A DNA stretch of 23,242 nt from a virus. How positions within the stretch are numbered: the stretch's first letter is position 1; each line of letters opens with the position of its first letter. The notes beneath the pieces were generated by a model. The model made no database searches. It had not been told where the DNA came from and saw only the letters and a program-made list of their open reading frames with translations. Below, piece after piece: positions 5,711 through 12,005 of the stretch. The stretch lies in IMG/VR virus record IMGVR_UViG_3300027996_000174, positions 1-23,242 of that record. One strand, given 5' to 3'. The position numbers and the translations under genes are program-made.

Positions 5711-6097
5711 TTCTACTATTTCTTTTTCTATAAATTCCATTGCTTCGTTAAATCCGTAAGCTATTATCCCATGTGCGTAATCAAATCCATTTACTTTTTT
5801 TAGAAATGATTTTTGCTCGTCCGATACGCTTATTGAAGTAGATGACATCTTGCCTGTCGTTAGTTTTTTCTTTTGTCTCTTCATTTCGATGAATAATATC
5901 TTATTGGGAAGCATAACTATTACGTCACTAACGCCATTAACTAAGCCCTCTTTTTTTAGTTTACTCATCTGCTTTACTCTTTGAAGTTTACTCCCCTTTA
6001 ATACTGCGCCATTTGGGGTAGCCCAGTACATTAGTTTTTTTATTCTTAGCCATTGGATTAACTTTTGTTGTTCTTCGGTTTCAAGTGGTGTTTTCAT
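5705..6097 (-). CDS. VRR-NUC domain nuclease
   Basis: This is a 130-residue nuclease of the PD-(D/E)xK superfamily, VRR-NUC family, which in phages often acts on branched or structured DNA. The sequence shows an N-terminal Glu/Gln helix (ETEEQQKLIQWL), PNG at 28-30, KLKKEGLVNGVSDVIV at about 46-61 with the catalytic Asp58, then FIEMKR at 69-74 providing Glu71 and Lys73, and SDEQKSFLKK at 92-101. These are all the expected elements in the expected order. Its ATG directly abuts the stop of the cytosine methyltransferase, so the two are co-translated. It could resolve recombination or replication intermediates, or act together with the methyltransferase. Confidence 0.9.
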   Translation of the reverse strand: MKTPLETEEQQKLIQWLRIKKLMYWATPNGAVLKGSKLQRVKQMSKLKKEGLVNGVSDVIVMLPNKILFIEMKRQKKKLTTGKMSSTSISVSDEQKSFLKKVNGFDYAHGIIAYGFNEAMEFIEKEIVER

Positions 6098-7279
6098 TTA
6101 AAATTCAAACAAAGAAGTTTTTGCAATTTCTTTCCTTTCAAAACTAGGATTGAGTGGCTCAGTAAATTCAACTCTTTCACTATGTTTCATCATCTGAGTT
6201 ATTAGGTTTTTAGTAGTATTTATATCCATTGCATTGCCGATGAACTCGTATAGTTTTGAGTCGCTGAATCCATCTAGTTTGAACATGTCTTGAAAATCAC
6301 CTTGAACCCTTGCATATTCTCTGGGAGTTAGCTTTTTTATTCTATCTTTTAATAAAACTCCTTGACTGCTAGACGTATCAAGTGTTTGAGAAACTTGCTT
6401 ACCCACTCGACCTCTTCGTGTTGTAGAGCTTGGTCTTGATAAGCTGATACCATCACCATTTTCAGCAACTTCATACCCACTTTTTGTATTTGATTTTATT
6501 AAAACTTTAACGTGCTGATTTCCGCCTGTTGATGCAGTAGTTAGGGCTGGGGACACCCCATTAACTGAATAAATTCTATTTGTGATACTGTTGTGTTTTT
6601 TTGAGTTGATATTTCCTATTTTTCCTATTTGGTTTTTCCCGTCTACATATTCAAAACTTTTTATTGATTTTTCTTTCAAAAAGTACTTTTCTTTCATTTT
6701 TTCTTCTAGCAAGTCTAAAAGTTTACATGTAAGAGAAACTCTTTGAGGAAAAGGCATCTGTGTTGTATATGCTCTAAACCCCACAATAAAAACCCTCTCA
6801 CGATTCTGAGGGGTACCTTGCTCTTTTGCGTTCATAATCCCCCATGAAATCGTGTACCCTTTGAGTGATTTGAAATCTTTAAGAATGCTTTTCCAATCCT
6901 CACCACCATTTGAGCTAAGCAAACCTCTCACATTCTCAACACTGAACATTTTTGGTTGTACTTCATCAATTGATTTGATAGCTTCAAACATCAAGCCGCC
7001 TCGTTCATCTGCTGCACCGCCACGACTTCCAGCCATTGAGTAGCTTTGACATGGTGGTGAAAGGTGGTAGTAGTCGATTTCACCTTTATACTTTTTCCCG
7101 TCCATTTCTCTAATATCTTCATAAAAGTTCGATGTAGGTACTTCGTGATTTTGTAAGTACGATTCTCTTTGTGGCTTTTTCCACTCACAGGCAAAGACTA
7201 CTTCATGATTAATACCCAAATATTTTAAGGCAAATTCAACCGATCCGAATCCACCGCTAAATGCTGTTGCTACTCTCAT
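6098..7279 (-). CDS. C5-cytosine DNA methyltransferase
   Basis: This 393-residue enzyme transfers a methyl group from S-adenosylmethionine to carbon 5 of cytosine in DNA. It shows motif I FSGGFGSVEFAL at 7-18, the catalytic Cys77 in SPPCQSYS, the ENV motif at 115-117, and QNRERVF at 158-164. The variable target recognition region lies at about 170-310, and the C-terminal motif IX/X part has LTPREYARVQGF-like sequence and GNAMDINTTKNLI. Motif I is somewhat altered from the usual FSGIGG. The length is normal and all catalytic residues are intact. It probably protects the phage genome from host restriction. Its ATG overlaps the stop of a 41-residue gene by ATGA. Confidence 0.95.
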   Translation of the reverse strand: MRVATAFSGGFGSVEFALKYLGINHEVVFACEWKKPQRESYLQNHEVPTSNFYEDIREMDGKKYKGEIDYYHLSPPCQSYSMAGSRGGAADERGGLMFEAIKSIDEVQPKMFSVENVRGLLSSNGGEDWKSILKDFKSLKGYTISWGIMNAKEQGTPQNRERVFIVGFRAYTTQMPFPQRVSLTCKLLDLLEEKMKEKYFLKEKSIKSFEYVDGKNQIGKIGNINSKKHNSITNRIYSVNGVSPALTTASTGGNQHVKVLIKSNTKSGYEVAENGDGISLSRPSSTTRRGRVGKQVSQTLDTSSSQGVLLKDRIKKLTPREYARVQGDFQDMFKLDGFSDSKLYEFIGNAMDINTTKNLITQMMKHSERVEFTEPLNPSFERKEIAKTSLFEF

Positions 7280-7401
7280 TTTTTTAATGCCTCTTTGGAT
7301 ATCTTTCTAAGTTTATCTTCTTTCTGTTGATGCTCTATGATGATATTTGCTAGCTTTTCTCTTGAAAACTTCATTAGCTCAATGCGCGTATATCCTTTCA
7401 C
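7276..7401 (-). CDS. Small basic protein, 41 aa, GTG start
   Basis: The frame starts with GTG overlapping the upstream stop (GTGA) and stops overlapping the methyltransferase start (ATGA). The product is helical and Lys-rich (MKGYTRIELMKFSREKLANI, then EHQQKEDKLRKISKEALKK). An internal ATG at codon 10 is an alternative start. It is coupled at both ends, which supports expression. The function is unknown; it could be a partner of the methyltransferase or a small DNA-binding protein. Confidence 0.55.
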   Translation of the reverse strand: MKGYTRIELMKFSREKLANIIIEHQQKEDKLRKISKEALKK

Positions 7402-7598
7402 AGAACACCCCTGTCAATTTTACTTACGCTTCCTTTTCTGTCCGCTACATAAAAATCGTCTTGCACTTTATCTTCCATAATCCAAATACTGTGTAATGCG
7501 TCCTCTTGGCATGTGAAACCATGAGACTTTAGTGTTTTGTCTTTGTATACTGCTATTCTGTTGTTTAAGTCTTGTAGTTTGTAGTCTGTTTTAGTCAT
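7398..7598 (-). CDS. Small hypothetical protein, 66 aa
   Basis: This is an unknown mixed alpha/beta protein (MTKTDYKLQDLNNRIAVYKD, then FTCQEDALHSIWIMEDKVQDDFYVADRKG). One Cys is present and there is no membrane segment. It begins one base before the stop region of the AP2 gene upstream and ends with a GTGA overlap to the 41-residue gene. It is likely part of the same transcript as the AP2 gene and the methyltransferase. Confidence 0.65.
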   Translation of the reverse strand: MTKTDYKLQDLNNRIAVYKDKTLKSHGFTCQEDALHSIWIMEDKVQDDFYVADRKGSVSKIDRGVL

Positions 7599-7599
7599 T

Positions 7600-8322
7600 T
7601 TAATACCTTATTAAATTTGGATGATATGCTTTTCTTAGCATTGCGTCTTGAATTGAATACATAGATTGACTATATATCTCCGTATCTGTTTTTGGTTGTG
7701 GTGCCTGTGGCTCATCTCTAAAAGCTTTTCTTGATTGCCTCTTTGCTTTTATAGTTGATGCTTTTTTTCTTACTTGCTCTTTCGGTCTTCTCTTATGCTT
7801 TAGCCCTATAGTGTCGTTATATGGCTTCAAGCACTTCATGTGTATAGCTTGTCTATATGTCTCCCCTTCGACCTTTTTAGCTACATTAAACGCATTAGCC
7901 GTTACGCTTCTGTCTTCTAAGCAATAAGGACACTTTAAAATATATTTAGTCTGTCTTGGTTTGTCTTTGTATTTTTCTACCGTTGCGTCCTTTCTATCTT
8001 TGCTTTGACACGCCCTACATCTTCCTACTCGATAGTTTTTATGCTCAATATGATCATATAAATAATAATGGCTCTTGCTTACTCCTCTATATTCATCACA
8101 CCTAGTACAATGAAGCATGTACTTAAAGCTTTTTGTTTGGTTTACAGGTGGCATCCATCCGTGTTTTTGTTCTGCATCAAGTCTCATTTTAATTGCGGTT
8201 TGTTCATCTTTGCTTACCCCTACGTATGTATTTTTTCCATTTAGATATATTTGTACTTTCCATCTTTGATGGTGTGAGTCCCACGATACGCCCGTGACTT
8301 CACTTGCTATTAACGTAGTCAT
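7600..8322 (-). CDS. AP2-like DNA-binding protein with zinc knuckles, 240 aa
   Basis: Residues about 9-55 (VTGVSWDSHHQRWKVQIYL, YVGVSKDEQTAIKMRLDAE) match an AP2/ERF DNA-binding domain: three strands and one helix, with the typical GVSWD...WKVQI and AI/KMRLDAE segments. This domain is usually found in phages fused to an HNH nuclease. Here no HNH is present. Instead three CxxC pairs follow (72/75, 102/105, 131/134) plus Cys164, suggesting zinc ribbons. A basic tail at about 175-200 (KRRPKEQVRKK, KAKRQSRK) adds further DNA affinity. It is probably a DNA-binding regulator or an accessory DNA-processing factor. The AP2 call is good; the purpose of the Cys repeats is inferred. Confidence 0.75.
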   Translation of the reverse strand: MTTLIASEVTGVSWDSHHQRWKVQIYLNGKNTYVGVSKDEQTAIKMRLDAEQKHGWMPPVNQTKSFKYMLHCTRCDEYRGVSKSHYYLYDHIEHKNYRVGRCRACQSKDRKDATVEKYKDKPRQTKYILKCPYCLEDRSVTANAFNVAKKVEGETYRQAIHMKCLKPYNDTIGLKHKRRPKEQVRKKASTIKAKRQSRKAFRDEPQAPQPKTDTEIYSQSMYSIQDAMLRKAYHPNLIRY

Positions 8323-8877
8323 TTAATGCCCTATCCTTTTCATATTTGCTAACTTTCCTATCTTTGAGCCACTTAATGCTAAATCTTTTTTATGTGTTCC
8401 GTATGATTCCAATCTTCTTATAATCTTAGTCTCTAAATCGTTTGGCTCTGTTTGGTTCACGATTAGTATAAATTCTCTACCTCCTAACTCTTCCATTATT
8501 TCAGCTTGCTTGTCTGATAAATGAAAAGTTGCTCTAATATTCAAATGAGCTATAGTTGCTCGACAATCGTTTTTATTGTCGTATGATACCTTTGATACTG
8601 TTCTATTGATTTCGTGCATTTTAGATGCAATAGCTTTAGCCTCAGCGGTATAGTCTATCTTTTCGATAGAAACAAATCTCTCAATTGCTATCGGAATCCT
8701 ATCCATGCCTTTTTTATAGTCGAAATTATCACCGCTAAGTGATTTAAAAAATTCTTTGTATTGTTGAGGTTCTAGCATCATCACATAATCAGCTATCTCG
8801 CCGTCTATGAAACTGCCTCCATGAATATTCAATTTAGCTTTTATGTCTTTTACAAATTTATTTATTAAATCGCTCAT
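8323..8877 (-). CDS. Hypothetical protein downstream of replication gene, 184 aa
   Basis: I do not recognise this protein. It is mostly helical: an N-terminal part (MSDLINKFVKDIKAKLNIHGG), a loop region with DYKKGMDRIP at about 53-62, a helix (AEAKAIASKMHEINRTV, about 78-94), and a C-terminal Lys/Arg-rich end (SGSKIGKLANMKRIGH). No Walker motif is present, so it is not a DnaC-type helicase loader with ATPase activity. It overlaps the replication gene by ATGA. Its position suggests a replication accessory protein (inference from place only). Confidence 0.72.
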   Translation of the reverse strand: MSDLINKFVKDIKAKLNIHGGSFIDGEIADYVMMLEPQQYKEFFKSLSGDNFDYKKGMDRIPIAIERFVSIEKIDYTAEAKAIASKMHEINRTVSKVSYDNKNDCRATIAHLNIRATFHLSDKQAEIMEELGGREFILIVNQTEPNDLETKIIRRLESYGTHKKDLALSGSKIGKLANMKRIGH

Positions 8878-9608
8878 AGCTTAACCTCTCCATCAATTGT
8901 CAGACCTAATTCTAAATTTAGCATTTGGGAAGGATTTAAATTCATCTTGCTTTGTATCACTTGCGACTTTTGATAATCCGTAACTTTCTCGTTTAAGTAT
9001 CCCTCGAATTTATTAGAGTAGAGTGTTTCAGGTCTAAGAAATTTACTCATCTTCTCATCACTTCCCCAGTTAGAAAACTTAGTTATATGCACTTGATGGA
9101 AGTCATCAAAGAGGAAGCCTTCGTTAAGCCTAGCCTTTATAGCGTCTCTAGTTTTCTTTCCATTGAGCTTATACCTGCTGTTGGTTACTGCGTTTAAGTC
9201 AAGTACGATTGAATCAATCAAGTCTTTGTTGTGTTCTACAACTTGGGTCTTGCACCCCCCTTCTTCTTTACCTTCTTCTTCCCCTTTAACTTGTACTTCC
9301 CCTTTAACTTGCTGGTGACCCCCCTCGTAGGGTGTAAAATTAGCGCAATAAATTCCTAAATAAGGCTCTTTAATGCCGTCTCTTTTTTGACCGTCTATAT
9401 AACCTTTTATACTCTTTTCTATACTATATTTTTGAGACTTCCATATAATATTTACAAGTGGATCACTGAAGGACACATCTTCTGTTTTTATTCTAAGAAA
9501 TTGTACATCTAACATGGTTTTGATATATTGCGCTATTTGAGAGTCTGTTAATTCTCCTATAACATCATCAAAGCTTTTGTAAAATGTGAATTGACTTCTA
9601 CATTCCAT
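8874..9608 (-). CDS. Phage replication protein (DUF6291-like N-terminus, Phg_2220_C-like C-terminus)
   Basis: The 244-residue protein has two parts. Residues 5-80 (FTFYKSFDDVIGELTDSQIA ... KYSIEKSIKGYIDGQKR) resemble the DUF6291 domain found in phage replication proteins. Residues about 130-210 (LDLNAVTNSRYK, KARLNEGFLFDDF, WGSDEKMSKFLRPETLY, KFEGYLNE) match the conserved phage C-terminal domain Phg_2220_C, common in initiator or DnaD-like proteins. Between them is a Lys/Glu/Gly-rich linker with a tandem VKGE repeat (about 100-117) encoded by an 18-bp DNA repeat at 9278-9311. It probably starts phage DNA replication with host enzymes. The ATG has only a weak ribosome binding site (GAAAG). A structured non-coding segment lies upstream. 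Confidence 0.8.
   Translation of the reverse strand: MECRSQFTFYKSFDDVIGELTDSQIAQYIKTMLDVQFLRIKTEDVSFSDPLVNIIWKSQKYSIEKSIKGYIDGQKRDGIKEPYLGIYCANFTPYEGGHQQVKGEVQVKGEEEGKEEGGCKTQVVEHNKDLIDSIVLDLNAVTNSRYKLNGKKTRDAIKARLNEGFLFDDFHQVHITKFSNWGSDEKMSKFLRPETLYSNKFEGYLNEKVTDYQKSQVIQSKMNLNPSQMLNLELGLTIDGEVKL
9278..9311 (-). repeat. Tandem 18-bp repeat in replication gene linker
   Basis: CTTCCCCTTTAACTTG occurs twice (9278-9293 and 9296-9311) with a period of 18 bases, giving QVKGE twice in the protein linker. It could be an initiator-binding iteron, since origins often lie within initiator genes, or just slippage in a flexible linker. Confidence 0.5.
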
Positions 9609-9649
9609 GGGTAACTTTCAAACAATATTAATTTATAAGTGCTAATGAG

Positions 9650-9739
9650 AGGTGTTCAAGTTCTCAAACTATATAGTCACTTTTAGCTATTCAATGAGAA
9701 ACTCAACCGAGCGGCTGAGTCCATAAGGCTTGAACACCT
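9650..9739. other. Structured element: three-way junction RNA or DNA
   Basis: An 11-bp perfect inverted repeat, AGGTGTTCAAG (9650-9660) with CTTGAACACCT (9729-9739), encloses two further stems. The first is TTCTCA/TGAGAA (9661-9666 with 9695-9700), containing ATAG/CTAT (9673-9676 with 9687-9690). The second is ACTCA/TGAGT (9701-9705 with 9716-9720), which continues past one mismatch as CC/GG. The stems abut with no spare bases on two sides, leaving CCATAAGG at the third. It does not fit a tRNA: the arms have the wrong lengths and there is no T-loop sequence. It lies 42 bases upstream of the replication gene and could be an origin structure, a leader RNA or a small RNA. Confidence 0.6.
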
Positions 9740-9778
9740 AAAAAAACTATAAAGAGGGAACCCCGACGGCAACCTCTT
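9740..9778 (-). terminator. Possible weak terminator
   Basis: On the minus strand the stem AAGAGG/CCTCTT (9752-9757 with 9773-9778, 15-base loop) is followed by TATAG and then seven T. This could end transcription coming from the recombination genes, or attenuate entry into the replication gene. The T-run starts five bases after the stem, which weakens the call. Confidence 0.4.
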
Positions 9779-9812
9779 GTTTGTATTGTATCTAAATGAT
9801 AGTTAAATTTCT

Positions 9813-9818
9813 ATTATA
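9813..9818 (-). promoter_or_regulatory. Possible -10 element TATAAT
   Basis: A perfect TATAAT lies just after the 24-residue microprotein gene and upstream of the structured element and replication gene. I see no matching -35 hexamer at 16-18 bases. It may be a -10-only promoter or chance in AT-rich DNA. Confidence 0.25.
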
Positions 9819-9822
9819 TCTT

Positions 9823-9897
9823 TCATTTATCATTCTGCGCTTTAATAACTTTTTTACCCTTCATTGCTCTGTTTCTTCTTGCTCTATGTCCTGCCAT
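9823..9897 (-). CDS. Very basic microprotein, 24 aa
   Basis: A 25-codon frame starts with TAATG at the stop of the 52-residue gene. The product has many Arg and Lys (MAGHRARRNRAMKGKKVIK...), so it would bind nucleic acid or acidic proteins. Its coupling to the upstream gene supports expression. The 214 bases downstream of it up to the replication gene contain no convincing coding sequence. Confidence 0.45.
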   Translation of the reverse strand: MAGHRARRNRAMKGKKVIKAQNDK

Positions 9898-10055
9898 TAT
9901 AGTATCCCTCTGTGTTCTCTAACTGCTTGTATTGCTCTTTTGTAAGCAAGTAACTTCCGTTCAAGCTTTATAGCTGCTTCACCTACCTTAATTGTAGGGT
10001 CCTCTTTTAATATTGTTGTAAGTGCGATATATTGCAATTTATTTGCTATAATCAT
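9897..10055 (-). CDS. Small hypothetical protein, 52 aa
   Basis: This 52-residue frame has AAAGGA upstream of its ATG. The protein is helical: an N-terminal helix (MIIANKLQYIALTTILKED), then VGEAAIKLERKLLAYKRAI and a basic end (VREHRGIL). The function is not known. It overlaps the 24-residue gene by TAATG. It resembles the small helical proteins often seen between phage recombination and replication genes. Confidence 0.58.
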   Translation of the reverse strand: MIIANKLQYIALTTILKEDPTIKVGEAAIKLERKLLAYKRAIQAVREHRGIL

Positions 10056-10107
10056 GTTTCCGCTTTCCTTTACGCATTTCTATCCTTTTTTAGAATAGGT
10101 GAGTGGA

Positions 10108-10124
10108 CTAGGTGATTTCCTAGC
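10108..10124. repeat. Imperfect palindrome CTAGGTGATTTCCTAGC (copy 2)
   Basis: CTAGG/CCTAG form a 5-bp dyad around six bases. It matches the dyad at 3473-3489 in 14 of 17 bases, including both arms. It lies in the gap between the Q/N-rich gene and the 52-residue gene. A second TAGGTGA lies nearby at about 10096. Confidence 0.4.
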
Positions 10125-10150
10125 ATCGTGTGTTCTTATTTATCCATCTT

Positions 10151-10183
10151 TGTGGCGGTTACTTTGGTTTGTTGTCCGCCACA
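10151..10183. other. Strong intergenic hairpin
   Basis: TGTGGCGG (10151-10158) and CCGCCACA (10176-10183) form a perfect, GC-rich 8-bp stem with a 17-base loop, 14 bases after the Q/N-rich gene. On the minus strand no T-run follows, so it is not a classic terminator. It could protect the upstream message from 3' decay, cause a pause, or be a protein site. GC content is clearly above the surroundings. The rest of 10056-10196 shows only chance-length frames. Confidence 0.5.
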
Positions 10184-10196
10184 CCCCTTTCACTTT

Positions 10197-10544
10197 TTAA
10201 TTATTTTGTATATTTTGATGCTCTACTGGCACACCTTTATAGTACTGTTGTTGATTTCCATTATGCTGCTGATTGCCACCGTTGTTATTGTTAGCATTAT
10301 TGTTATAATTGCCATTATTTCCACCATTACCGTTTTGATTATTATTACCTTGCTCGTCTTGTAAATATAACTTAATGTCTCCATCCCAGCTACCAGTAGG
10401 AATAGAATCTAAAGATAGATGAATTGTTACTTTTCCGTCTTGACTAACTACTTCATTTGCATAACCTATTGTTTTCCAAGATGTTTTATCTTGACCCTGT
10501 TGATCTTGATATTGTTTTGGGTAACATGCTTTAAATTTTCTCAT
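10197..10544 (-). CDS. Q/N/G-rich protein, possible ssDNA-binding protein, 115 aa
   Basis: Residues 1-62 form a short beta-rich domain (MRKFKACYPKQYQDQQGQDK, WKTIGYANEVVSQDGKVTIHL, WDGDIKLYLQDEQ). Residues about 65-115 are almost only Asn, Gly and Gln with a few Tyr. Such tails are typical of single-strand-binding proteins and of phase-separating proteins. The usual acidic SSB tip is missing; the chain ends in HQNIQNN. It follows the ERF and DUF1367 genes, the place where many phages keep an SSB. The folded part is shorter than a normal OB fold, so SSB is a guess from tail composition and context. AAAGGA precedes the ATG. Confidence 0.68.
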   Translation of the reverse strand: MRKFKACYPKQYQDQQGQDKTSWKTIGYANEVVSQDGKVTIHLSLDSIPTGSWDGDIKLYLQDEQGNNNQNGNGGNNGNYNNNANNNNGGNQQHNGNQQQYYKGVPVEHQNIQNN

Positions 10545-10554
10545 CTATATTCCT

Positions 10555-10956
10555 TTAATTAAATCTTATTATTTCTTCAACTGCATTGTCTCCAACCAGT
10601 TCAACACATACATCTATTGCCACACTGTAAAACTTATCAAATTCGTTTCCATCCATGGAATGAAATGCTATTGATTTAGTTTTAACAAAAGGTTCTCCTT
10701 TTAGGGGTATCATTGTCTCGAAATATCCGGCTCTATATTTAACACTTTCGTGTAAATTTGAAGAGTTTTTATAATGTTGCTGATTATGAATTACAGCGTT
10801 AAGCAAAGCCCAATACTTTTTATGAAACTTCATATTTCGTCTAGGCTTGTATTCCATGAATACATGCTCACCTATCTCTAATTTCTTGATTGCTTTCACA
10901 TCATCATCATTGACGGGGGACAACCCCTTTTCTATTCTTACTAATTCAATTAGCAT
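10555..10956 (-). CDS. DUF1367 family phage protein
   Basis: This 133-residue protein has the DUF1367 pattern: GLSPVNDDD near the N-terminus, then KPRRNMKFHKKYWALLNAV at 37-55, and TKSIAFHSMDGNEFDKFYS at about 93-111. The family is widespread in tailed phages and sits with recombination genes, as here next to ERF. Its biochemical role is not established. It overlaps the ERF gene by 11 bases. Confidence 0.85.
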   Translation of the reverse strand: MLIELVRIEKGLSPVNDDDVKAIKKLEIGEHVFMEYKPRRNMKFHKKYWALLNAVIHNQQHYKNSSNLHESVKYRAGYFETMIPLKGEPFVKTKSIAFHSMDGNEFDKFYSVAIDVCVELVGDNAVEEIIRFN

Positions 10957-11527
10957 TTTGTTTGGTTAAAAACTCTTTGTACTCTTTAACCATTTGCTCT
11001 AACTGAGGCTTATTTAAAAGAAGTTCTTTCCCACTGCTTGCATTAATCATAAAATGTGAAGCGAAGTCTTTAGCCTTTACTTGATGTTCTTTAAGGTAAT
11101 TGCTTAGTGTTTCGCTTTTTACGTTTGGTGCTTCATCTTTAGTTGTAACATCAGGGTCTCGATTATCGTCAATGGCAAATAACCCATTCATTGCGCTTTT
11201 TCTTGAATAAGAGGAGGTAGCTACTGTTATCTGGCTCTCGTCCATGCCTTTTCGGTTAATAGGCTCTCTTGCCATTGATTTACTCTCTACTGTCTCACCA
11301 CTCTCTATATCTATTAAAGTAGCTATTGATTGATTATAGTGTCTTTCCCCTACTTGAATAATATCATCAGATAACACAACACAGCATCCATGCTTTTTCA
11401 ATAATGGCTTTAGCCCTTGCTGTATATCCTCTAGCGTTCTATAGGCGTATTTCCCAAAGTTGTTATATTGATTTTTATTAACTGTCAACTCTACTTGAAT
11501 AGAGCATAATTTTTTATAAATGCTCAT
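10946..11527 (-). CDS. erf: ERF family single-strand annealing protein
   Basis: The 193-residue protein carries the ERF signature: NFGKYAYRTLEDIQQGLKPL at 23-42 (the F/Y-K-YR-LEDI pattern), KHGCCVVLSDD at about 45-55, and the segment ATSSYSRKSAMNGLFAIDD at 103-121 that corresponds to the conserved A-S-Y-KR-L-GL-ai-dD motif. ERF proteins anneal complementary single strands in phage recombination and genome circularisation, and act in the cytoplasm on replicating DNA. The C-terminus (about 130-190) is helical and charged. The start overlaps the upstream stop as TAATG. Confidence 0.9.
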   Translation of the reverse strand: MSIYKKLCSIQVELTVNKNQYNNFGKYAYRTLEDIQQGLKPLLKKHGCCVVLSDDIIQVGERHYNQSIATLIDIESGETVESKSMAREPINRKGMDESQITVATSSYSRKSAMNGLFAIDDNRDPDVTTKDEAPNVKSETLSNYLKEHQVKAKDFASHFMINASSGKELLLNKPQLEQMVKEYKEFLTKQNAN

Positions 11528-11994
11528 TATGTTCTCTTTTTGTTGATTTTTATAGTTTGAGGAATTTCTTTTATGTCCTCTTCGTAGTGAGCATATCCAA
11601 GCTCTACTAATTCGCCATCTGATATATCTCTCTTTATCTTATTAGTAACACTTACGGAAGCGTCTTTAATAGTAATACTTGATACATTTATGCCCTTTAG
11701 TTTTTCAATACCGCTGGACTTCATCCATGACCCAACTTCTATGGAAGTCTCTTGTTTTAATTCTTTAAATGCTTTAATAGCCTCTGTTAAATCTTTTTTA
11801 TATGCTTCATATTGAGCAATTTTTTCATCAAAACTACCTATCCCCATGTTTATATAGTCAGCTAGAGAAGCCTCTACAGGCATTTTTTTTAGTTGATACT
11901 CTTCTAGTTTGTTGTCAAGTATTTGAGATATGCTATCCCCATTATCTACAGCCGACTCTAGTCTAGTGGTTATTGTTTTTGATATTTTACTCAT
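11527..11994 (-). CDS. Gp157/Gam-like coiled-coil protein, 155 aa
   Basis: Helices at about 1-35 and a long coiled-coil at about 55-85 (KIAQYEAYKKDLTEAIKAFK) are followed by a beta-rich end (INVSSITIKDASVSVTNKI, about 103-121) and a stop at IPQTIKINKKRT. The order helical bundle, then MKSSGIEKLKGI, then beta strands and a short basic tail is that of Siphovirus Gp157 and resembles Gam. Gam-type proteins block host exonuclease and Gp157 is linked to phage resistance. The match is by architecture rather than a diagnostic motif, so the call is moderate. A good AAAAAGGA lies upstream of the ATG. Confidence 0.55.
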   Translation of the reverse strand: MSKISKTITTRLESAVDNGDSISQILDNKLEEYQLKKMPVEASLADYINMGIGSFDEKIAQYEAYKKDLTEAIKAFKELKQETSIEVGSWMKSSGIEKLKGINVSSITIKDASVSVTNKIKRDISDGELVELGYAHYEEDIKEIPQTIKINKKRT

Positions 11995-12005
11995 GTTATT
12001 CCTTT

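Noticed and set aside
6991-7194. Minus-strand 67-codon frame inside the C5-methyltransferase
   Set aside because: Overlaps the catalytic region in another frame, His/Thr/Lys-rich with no independent ribosome binding site.
9650-9739. tRNA gene
   Set aside because: The cloverleaf-like outline has an 11-bp outer stem, no 7-bp acceptor, no GTTC-type T-loop and no proper anticodon arm on either strand.
10056-10196. Tiny frames of 12 and 18 residues
   Set aside because: They lack clear coupling or ribosome binding sites; only the hairpin and dyad are worth recording here.
10128-10364. Plus-strand 78-codon frame rich in Ile, Leu and Val
   Set aside because: It looks like a membrane protein only because it is the antisense of the Asn/Gln/Gly-rich tail.
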